Below are positions 58,538-64,000 of a stretch of DNA of 64,000 nucleotides, piece after piece; positions within the stretch are counted from its first letter, which is position 1, and every line of letters starts with the position of its first letter. The notes beneath the pieces are model-generated. The model saw only the letters and a program-made list of their open reading frames with translations, was not told the origin of the DNA and made no database searches. This stretch comes from an uncultured Magnetospirillum sp. (lineage in GTDB: Bacteria > Pseudomonadota > Alphaproteobacteria > Rhodospirillales > Magnetospirillaceae), in the NCBI RefSeq assembly GCF_903853455.1, contig NZ_CAINTR010000173.1:1-64000 (forward strand). Direction: 5' to 3'. A program made the position numbers and the translations under genes.

Positions 58538-59332
58538 TCACCGGGTCAGGATCAGCACCAGCATCAGGGCACCGAAAACGATGCGGTAATAGGCGAAGGG
58601 CGCGAAGCCATGCCGGCCGATGAAGGTGATGAAGGTCTTGACCACCACCAAGGCGGCGAAGAAGGCGGCGACGAAGCCGACCGCGATCAGGGCGGAACCG
58701 TCGAGCGACAGGGTCGACCAGTTCTTGTAGAGCGAATAGACGGTGGCGCCGGTCATGGTGGGGATGGCGAGAAAGAACGAGAACTCGGCGGCGGTCTTGC
58801 GCTCGACCCCCAGCAGCATGGATCCCATGATGGTGGCGCCGGCGCGCGACACGCCGGGAACCATGGCCAGCACCTGGCAAAAGCCGATGGCGACGGACAT
58901 GCGCGGCGACAGATCCTCGACCTCGTGGACACGGGCACGCTTGACCATCTTTTCGATGATCAGGATCGCGAAGCCCCCGACCACCAGGGCGGTGGCGGCC
59001 ACCAGCGGCGATTCCAGCATCTGCTTGATGTATTTGTAGGCGGTGGCGCCGATCACCGCCGCCGGCAGGAAGGCCAGCAGGACGTTGCGCACGAAGGCGA
59101 AGGAGCGCGGATTGGTCAGGGTGGTGGCGACGCCCCACAGCTTGTGCCAGTAAACCACGCAGACGGCGAGGATGGCGCCTAGCTGGATGACGATCTCGAA
59201 GGTCTTGCCGGGCGGTCCCTCGAATCCCAGCATGTCGCCGATCAACAGCAGGTGGGCGGTGCTGGAAACCGGCAGGAACTCGGTCAGCCCCTCGATGATG
59301 CCGAGGAGCAAGGCTTCAAGAAAAAGTTGCAT
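58538..59332 (-). CDS. uppP: undecaprenyl-diphosphate phosphatase
   Basis: Recycles the undecaprenyl carrier for peptidoglycan and glycan synthesis. The 264-residue membrane protein has about eight helices and the BacA motifs EGLTEFLPVSSTAHL and PGVSRAGATI, which hold the catalytic Glu, Ser and Arg. GGGGAA precedes ATG 59332. Monocistronic. Confidence 0.94.
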   Translation of the reverse strand: MQLFLEALLLGIIEGLTEFLPVSSTAHLLLIGDMLGFEGPPGKTFEIVIQLGAILAVCVVYWHKLWGVATTLTNPRSFAFVRNVLLAFLPAAVIGATAYKYIKQMLESPLVAATALVVGGFAILIIEKMVKRARVHEVEDLSPRMSVAIGFCQVLAMVPGVSRAGATIMGSMLLGVERKTAAEFSFFLAIPTMTGATVYSLYKNWSTLSLDGSALIAVGFVAAFFAALVVVKTFITFIGRHGFAPFAYYRIVFGALMLVLILTR

Positions 59333-59483
59333 GATTCCCCTGAGGATGGCCGTGGTTGGGGCCGGATGATGCGTGGTCAAACCGTCCGGCGCAATCGGCA
59401 AAATGCGACACGAAGCTGTCACTGGCCCGCCCCCGGGCGATCTGGTACCTCGGAGGTCGAACCCAACACGAGGAGCAGCCCTC

Positions 59484-59783
59484 ATGGACTACCAGATTCA
59501 CTCCACCGGCTCCGACCTGCGGGTGATGCTGCACGGGCGTCTGACCTTCGCCGAGAACGGCCGGTTCCGTTCCATGCTGTCCAAACTGAAGGACAGCACG
59601 GCGACCAAGGTGATCCTCGACCTCGGCGACGTGGAATTCATCGATTCCGCCGGCCTCGGCATGCTGCTCTACACCCGCGACGCCATGCACCGGCGCCAGG
59701 GCGTGGTGGTCTTGGACGCCGCCACCGGGCAGGTCGACCGCATGCTGGACCTGACCCGCATGCGCGACCTGTTTGGCGCGTAA
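59484..59783 (+). CDS. STAS-domain anti-sigma factor antagonist
   Basis: A 99-residue single STAS domain like SpoIIAA/RsbV. The phosphorylatable Ser is in FIDSAGLGMLLYTRDAM. It would be controlled by a serine kinase and phosphatase that are not in the window. GAGGAG lies eight bases before the ATG. Stands alone between uppP and mobB; a link to the latter is doubtful. Confidence 0.88.
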   Translation: MDYQIHSTGSDLRVMLHGRLTFAENGRFRSMLSKLKDSTATKVILDLGDVEFIDSAGLGMLLYTRDAMHRRQGVVVLDAATGQVDRMLDLTRMRDLFGA

Positions 59784-59826
59784 CCACCGGCTTGCGCCTG
59801 CCGGGGAAATCGCTACGGTAGGCGCC

Positions 59827-60336
59827 ATGAAGGTATTCGGAATCGCCGGCTGGAGCGGCAGCGGCAAGACCACATTGCTGATGCGCCTGATCCCGGCCTT
59901 GACCCGTCTGGGAATCGAGGTCGCCACCATCAAACACACCCATCACAATCCCGCCGTCGGCGACGACGAAAGCCGGGCGCTGGCCGAGGCCGGGGCGAGC
60001 GAGATCCTGCTGGCCTCACCGCGGCGCTTCGCCCTCATCCATGAATTGGGAGACCAGCCCGAACCGCCGCTGGAACACTTGATCGCGCACTGTCGCGGCG
60101 TCGATCTGCTGTTGATCGAGGGCTTCAAATGGTCGCCCCATCCCAAGCTGGAAGTGTGGGATCCCACCCTGGGCAAGCCCATGCTGGCCCCGACCGAGCC
60201 CTCGGTGGTGGCCTTGGCCACCGACCGGCCCGTCCTGGCCTCCGCCCTGCCGCGTTTCGCGCGCGACAACGCCGACGGCATCGCTGTTTTCATCGCCGCC
60301 CACTGCCAACTGACCGTCCGCACGCCGGTGGCGTAA
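59827..60336 (+). CDS. mobB: molybdopterin-guanine dinucleotide biosynthesis adaptor MobB
   Basis: GTP-binding protein assisting MobA in guanylylation of the molybdenum cofactor. In the 169-residue protein the P-loop GWSGSGKTTLL, the TIKHTHHN segment and LLLIEGFKW are standard for MobB. No mobA is nearby. It is 43 bp after the STAS gene and could be co-transcribed with it. Confidence 0.92.
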   Translation: MKVFGIAGWSGSGKTTLLMRLIPALTRLGIEVATIKHTHHNPAVGDDESRALAEAGASEILLASPRRFALIHELGDQPEPPLEHLIAHCRGVDLLLIEGFKWSPHPKLEVWDPTLGKPMLAPTEPSVVALATDRPVLASALPRFARDNADGIAVFIAAHCQLTVRTPVA

Positions 60337-60453
60337 GTCCCTCGTTGCCGGATCGGCCAAACCATGCTTAAGTTTTGCGGGTTTCGGGGATTGCCGGGTA
60401 AGCTGGCCGCTTGGGCGTGGTCATATTTCACTTGCTCGGAGGGAAGGTAATTC

Positions 60454-60522
60454 GTGCGTCGGCTGTGCCGCGCGGCGCGCGTGTGGTGTCGCTTGTGTTT
60501 CAAGCGAACGCTGATGGTTTGA
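60454..60522 (+). CDS. possible 22-codon leader peptide before the LuxR-type regulator
   Basis: A GTG-initiated frame of 22 codons, rich in Arg and Cys (begins MRRLCRAARVWC), preceded by GGAGGGAAGG at ideal spacing, one of the strongest ribosome sites in the window. It ends 16 bp before the regulator's ATG. It may be a leader peptide or simply chance; no homolog is known to me. Confidence 0.3.
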   Translation: MRRLCRAARVWCRLCFKRTLMV

Positions 60523-60538
60523 TTTGGGGGCGAGCACG

Positions 60539-61174
60539 ATGAGGGTTCTTCTTGCTGACGATCACGCTCTGTTTCGGGAGGGCGTGCGCATGGTTCTGGA
60601 AAGCTTGGCCGACGAGCCGGTCGAGGCCTTCGAGGCCAGTGATTTCACGCAGGCCTTGGCGCATGTGCGGGCCAATCCGGGCATCGACATCGCCCTGATC
60701 GACCTCTCCATGCCGGGCATGGACGGTTTTTCCGCCATCGGAGCCATTCGACGGACGGCCCCCGACATCTATCTGGTGGTGGTTTCCGCCCTGGAAGACC
60801 CCCAGGCGGTTCGGCGCGCCTTGGATTGTGGCGCCCACGGCTATATCTGCAAGTCGGCCGGCAGCGCGTCCATGATGAAGGGCATCCGCTCGGTGCTGGA
60901 AGGCGACACCTTCGTCAGCCCCAACATCGCCGTGCCCGACACCTTGACCCAGACCCAGGGCGAGTTCGACGCCGAACGCCTGCGGAGCCTGCTGACACCC
61001 CGCCAGCGCGACGTGCTGGCCATGCTGCGCCAGGGAAAATCCAACAAGGAAATCGCCCGCGACCTCAATCTGGCCGAGATCACGGTGAAGCTGCACGTCA
61101 CCGCCATCCTGCGCGCCCTCAGCTGCGAGAACCGCACCCAGGCCGCCATCCTCGCCGCCAAGATGGGGCTGTAA
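60539..61174 (+). CDS. NarL/LuxR-family response regulator
   Basis: A 211-residue two-domain regulator. The receiver has VLLADDHALFREGV, LIDLSMPGMDG, VVSA and CKSAG, so all active-site residues are present. The C-terminal LuxR helix-turn-helix (about 145-205) reads LTPRQRDVLAMLRQGKSNKEIARDLNLAEITVK. ATG 60539 with GGGGGCGAG upstream is preferred to a TTG 15 bp earlier. No partner kinase is adjacent. Converges with the exonuclease gene at a 13-bp gap. Confidence 0.92.
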   Translation: MRVLLADDHALFREGVRMVLESLADEPVEAFEASDFTQALAHVRANPGIDIALIDLSMPGMDGFSAIGAIRRTAPDIYLVVVSALEDPQAVRRALDCGAHGYICKSAGSASMMKGIRSVLEGDTFVSPNIAVPDTLTQTQGEFDAERLRSLLTPRQRDVLAMLRQGKSNKEIARDLNLAEITVKLHVTAILRALSCENRTQAAILAAKMGL

Positions 61175-61187
61175 AGGGACCTCCCCT

Positions 61188-63227
61188 CTACAGCACCCTT
61201 TGGCGCTCGTGCAGGATCATGGCGATGTCGAGGGTCTTGACCGCGTCGTCGAGGGTCAGGATGCCGCGCGCCTCCAGCGCCTCGATCTGGCGCAGCAGCA
61301 CCGCCGCCGTCACCATGGAATCACCCAGCGCGGTATGACGCTCGGTGACGACGATACCGTAGCGGTCGCAGATCTCGTCCAGCGAGTGGCCGGCCTCGGC
61401 CCCATCCAGGAAGTTGGAGAAGATCATGGTGTCGAGTACCGGCGTGTCGAAACGGATCCCCATCTGACGCTCGCGCATGCGGAGGAACTTCAAGTCGAAG
61501 GCGGCGTTGTGCGCCACCAGGACCGAATCGGCGAGATAGGTGCGGAACTGGGGCAGCACCACGTCGAGCGGTGGCTTGTCCTTGACCATGTCGTCGGTGA
61601 TGCCGTGGAAGCGGATCGACTCGGCGGGAATCGGCCGGCCGGGATTGACGATGCGGTTGAAGCTTTCCCCTGACAGGATGCGGCCGTTGACGATGCGCAC
61701 GCCGGCGATGGAGACCACCTGATCCCCCTGGGAGGGATGCAGCCCGGTGGTTTCGGTGTCGAACACCACGAAGGTCAGCGACCGCAGCGGCTGCGAGCCC
61801 ATGGCGCCGGTGTCGCGCGCCTGCTCCAGCAGGGTCAGGTCGTAGAATTCAGGACGGCCGGGCAGAACCTGGCGGTCGTGGCCGTGCTGCTCGACCCCCT
61901 TGCGCATGGGCAGCCGCAGGGCGCCACCGCCTTCGCGGCGTTCACGGATGATCTCGACGCCGCCGTGGTGCTGCAAGACATCGCGGACGGTCATGCCGCC
62001 CAGCGCCACCAGCGGCTGGGCCAGCCAGCGGTCCAGCAACGCGCGCTCCACCGTGTCGCCGGCCCAGGAGAATTCGACCCAGGCGCCGCCGCCATCGCCG
62101 TCGCCGCTGCCGGCCGACAGATCGACCTCGGTCGCTCCGACCCGGTCGGCGGCGCGGCGGATCAGGGATTCCAGCGCCAGGACCAGCGAATGGGAATCGC
62201 CGTGCAGCCAGACCGGCAGGCCGGTCACCGTCCCCTTGAGATCCTCGCCCAGCCGGGTGACGATGAAGGACAGGAATTCGGTGGAGTTGATGTCGGCCAT
62301 GGGCCACCAGCCCGACAGCATCTTCTGGTAGCCTTCGGTCACCTGCTTGATGGCCTTGCCGATGGTGGCGCTTTCGCGGCGGACCACCGCCGCGTCATCG
62401 GCCGCCATGAGGATGCGTTTCAGCGGCGCCTCCACTTCCTCGGCGACCTCGCGCAGCAGCGCCTCGCGGCTGACCAGCGCCGCCAATTGCGGTCCGGCAT
62501 CGACCAGCGTCACCACATAGCCGGTCACCGCCCCGATCTCGTTGCGGATCAGGGTCATGCGCGCCTGCAACAGCGCCCGATCATCGACGCTGCCCACCAG
62601 GAACGGCACCCCGCGCCCGCCCATGTCGGGACGGTTGCCCAGAACGTCGAACATGTGGATCACCGGGCCGCGCGCCATGGTCTCGAACAGCGAGCGCCCC
62701 AGCCCCAGCTCGGCGGTCTCGCGCAGGATGTCGAAGGCGACCTGGTTGTACAGCACCAGCTGATGGCGCTGGTTGCACACCACCACGCCCTCGTGCAGGT
62801 CGTTGAGGATGGCGGCCAGCCGGCTGGAGTTCTCCTCCGACTTGCGGGTCGCCGCCGACAGGCCCTCGGCCAGTTCGAGCCGCGCCTTGACCATGCGGAC
62901 GCACACCTCGTTCACCGCCTCGGGCAGCGGCGAGACCACGAAATAGCGCTCGGGATCGACGCCGTCGCGGCCGCCGGTGCCGTAGGCGATGGCGCGCACC
63001 TCGGAGGCCATGCGGCGGATGCTGCGCATCACCAGAAAGTCGATGGTCTTCCATGAAACCGCGAACATGATGGCGGCGCCGGCCAGCGAGACCATCACCA
63101 GGGCCGTCAGTTCCTCGCGTACGCCACCGCCCTGGGACAGGCCGGAGGCGGCCGCGATGGTGACGACCACGTCGACGGCAAAAGCCGCCGCCAGCCAAGG
63201 AAAAGGCCCCCGCCATTTGACCGGCAC
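61188..63227 (-). CDS. membrane PAS protein fused to a DEDDh 3'-5' exonuclease (DnaQ/PolC-epsilon-like)
   Basis: A 679-residue protein. Two N-terminal helices (about 10-33 and 42-62), a HAMP-like linker, a PAS domain (about 135-250), a degenerate kinase-like region (about 255-450) without a clear H-box or ATP motifs, and a C-terminal exonuclease (about 490-670). The latter has all DEDDh motifs: FDTETTGL, VAHNAAFDLKFL and HTALGDSMVTA. GTG 63227 is fixed by GAGGAGG eight bases upstream. Proteins of this layout accompany actP and DUF294 genes in many proteobacteria, as they do here within 10 kb. Role unknown; nuclease substrate could be RNA or DNA. Confidence 0.88.
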   Translation of the reverse strand: MPVKWRGPFPWLAAAFAVDVVVTIAAASGLSQGGGVREELTALVMVSLAGAAIMFAVSWKTIDFLVMRSIRRMASEVRAIAYGTGGRDGVDPERYFVVSPLPEAVNEVCVRMVKARLELAEGLSAATRKSEENSSRLAAILNDLHEGVVVCNQRHQLVLYNQVAFDILRETAELGLGRSLFETMARGPVIHMFDVLGNRPDMGGRGVPFLVGSVDDRALLQARMTLIRNEIGAVTGYVVTLVDAGPQLAALVSREALLREVAEEVEAPLKRILMAADDAAVVRRESATIGKAIKQVTEGYQKMLSGWWPMADINSTEFLSFIVTRLGEDLKGTVTGLPVWLHGDSHSLVLALESLIRRAADRVGATEVDLSAGSGDGDGGGAWVEFSWAGDTVERALLDRWLAQPLVALGGMTVRDVLQHHGGVEIIRERREGGGALRLPMRKGVEQHGHDRQVLPGRPEFYDLTLLEQARDTGAMGSQPLRSLTFVVFDTETTGLHPSQGDQVVSIAGVRIVNGRILSGESFNRIVNPGRPIPAESIRFHGITDDMVKDKPPLDVVLPQFRTYLADSVLVAHNAAFDLKFLRMRERQMGIRFDTPVLDTMIFSNFLDGAEAGHSLDEICDRYGIVVTERHTALGDSMVTAAVLLRQIEALEARGILTLDDAVKTLDIAMILHERQRVL

Positions 63228-63357
63228 CGTCTCGCCTCCTCGTTCATTCTGGCCCTGCCTTTATCACGCCGTGCGGAGCGGTCCGCGTCAACCCCGGATA
63301 TGGCCTCGACGCATGATCAAAGCGAAACAGATGCCTCCGACGGGCGAATTTAGGGGC

Positions 63358-63375
63358 GCCCGGCGACTGAGGGAC
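63358..63375 (+). repeat. partial copy E of the multi-hairpin repeat
   Basis: Only the 3' block, GCCCGGCGACTGAGGGAC, is retained, next to a GGGCG stem remnant. It lies just beyond the stop of a small minus-strand gene. Confidence 0.5.
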
Positions 63376-63386
63376 GAAAAGGGTAC

Positions 63387-63587
63387 TCACACCATGTCCG
63401 CGATCCCGTAGCGGGCGGAGATCAGTGACAACGCGGCCCCGACCGTCTGGCCGCCGTAATAGCTTTGCAGCATCAGCTTGGGCTCGATGCCCAGCGAGCG
63501 GAGCGACTGCCCCAGTCGGTCCTTCAGGCGGGTGTCCACATCGGCCGCCCACAGAGTATAGCCGCTGTCGAACAGGGGGTAGGACAT
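63387..63587 (-). CDS. small hypothetical protein, 66 aa
   Basis: No family recognised. The sequence (MSYPLFDSGYTLWAAD, then RLKDRLGQSLRSLG and LISARYGIADMV) is amphipathic and soluble, with normal codon use. ATG 63587 has GGAGG five bases upstream; an ATG 12 bp earlier is also possible. The stop is next to a repeat remnant. It may be a single-gene unit upstream of nothing recognisable. Confidence 0.5.
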   Translation of the reverse strand: MSYPLFDSGYTLWAADVDTRLKDRLGQSLRSLGIEPKLMLQSYYGGQTVGAALSLISARYGIADMV

Positions 63588-63664
63588 CTCCTCCTCCATC
63601 GGCCGGACCAATCCCGAGCCATGAAGACAGCATGCCCCCCCATCATGACGTCATGACGGCAGGA

Positions 63665-64000
63665 TTAGGGCAATTGAGGCAGGGGAACGTCGTGTTCGGC
63701 AAGGCTCCGCGCCGTGCCCACATAGGCGCGCATGGCGTTTCTCGCCTCGGAACCGTTGCCGGCTGCCACCGCCGACACCACCCGGTGTTGCGCCGCCGCG
63801 CCCTGAAGGCTCCAGTCGGTCTTGCCCGCGTTCAGCAGGCGCCAATAGGGCAGCAGGCGGGACTCCACGGTCTGCGCCATCTCCGCCAGCACCGGATTAC
63901 CGGATGCGCGGTGCAAAATGGACAGCAGCGTCTCCTCGGCACCGGCTTCAGCCAGGGCCGCGTTCGGCAAAGCCAGCAGCTTGCCGCGATCATCGTCGGA
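63665..64000 (-). CDS. GntR-family regulator, FCD effector domain (5' part beyond the window)
   Basis: The visible 111 codons form the helical FCD ligand-binding domain of a FadR/GntR-type repressor: LLSILHRASGNPVLAEMAQTVESRLLPYW, then HRVVSAVAAGNGSEARNAMRAYV with the metal-binding His region. The frame is open to the last base of the window, so the DNA-binding domain lies beyond it. Target unknown. Confidence 0.8.
   Translation of the reverse strand, partial: SDDDRGKLLALPNAALAEAGAEETLLSILHRASGNPVLAEMAQTVESRLLPYWRLLNAGKTDWSLQGAAAQHRVVSAVAAGNGSEARNAMRAYVGTARSLAEHDVPLPQLP

Overview
The window is GC-rich (roughly 65% by eye) DNA from an alphaproteobacterium. Gene content, codon use and intergenic repeats best fit a Rhodospirillales member of the Magnetospirillum type: a soluble NAD-linked [NiFe] hydrogenase, a regulatory hydrogenase, many chemosensory and PAS/GGDEF signalling proteins, an acetate permease cluster, and short GC-rich hairpin repeats. 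The genus assignment is inference. No rRNA, tRNA, CRISPR array, prophage or intact insertion sequence was recognised.

Layout. 0-3.3 kb: a membrane diguanylate cyclase with a CxxCH haem motif, a small AhpD-like protein preceded by a perfect 34-bp palindrome, and an unknown protein. 3.4-8.5 kb: the minus-strand operon hoxF-U-Y-H-W for a bidirectional NAD-reducing hydrogenase and its maturation protease. 8.9-13.7 kb: a GNAT/Rrf2 gene pair, a periplasmic binding protein and Tex. 13.9-18.7 kb: a GH17-GT2 beta-glucan synthase and a chemoreceptor ending in a PilZ domain. 18.8-21.3 kb: hupUV, a hydrogen-sensing regulatory hydrogenase without its kinase. 21.3-31.8 kb: a minus-strand chemosensory operon (triple CheW, small receiver, CheA, CheW, receiver-linked adenylate cyclase, MCP, CheR, CheB). 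32-33.5 kb: an amidohydrolase remnant, a CBS protein and a small unknown. 33.5-38.2 kb: a four-gene 3-hydroxybenzoate/gentisate operon with a divergent LysR regulator. 38.5-44.6 kb: a 1649-residue hybrid kinase and a receiver-kinase. 44.7-50.7 kb: a complete biotin locus (bioB divergent from bioF-bioH/G-bioC-bioD-bioA). 50.7-54.4 kb: a protein carrying in-frame repeat insertions and an ABC exporter (adaptor, permease, ATPase). 54.5-64 kb: a CBS/DUF294 protein, yjcH-actP, uppP, a STAS protein, mobB, a LuxR-type regulator, a PAS-DEDDh exonuclease protein, a small unknown and a GntR regulator cut by the window edge.

How the parts work together. Hox couples H2 and NAD(H) in the cytoplasm, while HupUV would sense H2, so the cell has at least two hydrogenase systems. 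The chemosensory operon has all core parts and a receiver-cyclase in place of a CheY, which suggests output as cAMP rather than to the flagellum. The aromatic operon would take 3-hydroxybenzoate through gentisate, maleylpyruvate and fumarylpyruvate to pyruvate and fumarate. The DUF294, ActP and PAS-exonuclease genes form a recurrent proteobacterial acetate-uptake neighbourhood.

The least ordinary features are the cyclase-output chemosensory operon with several degenerate receivers, palindromic repeats inserted in frame in one protein gene, two families of mobile-looking hairpin repeats, and the palindrome matching a persulfide-repressor operator pattern.
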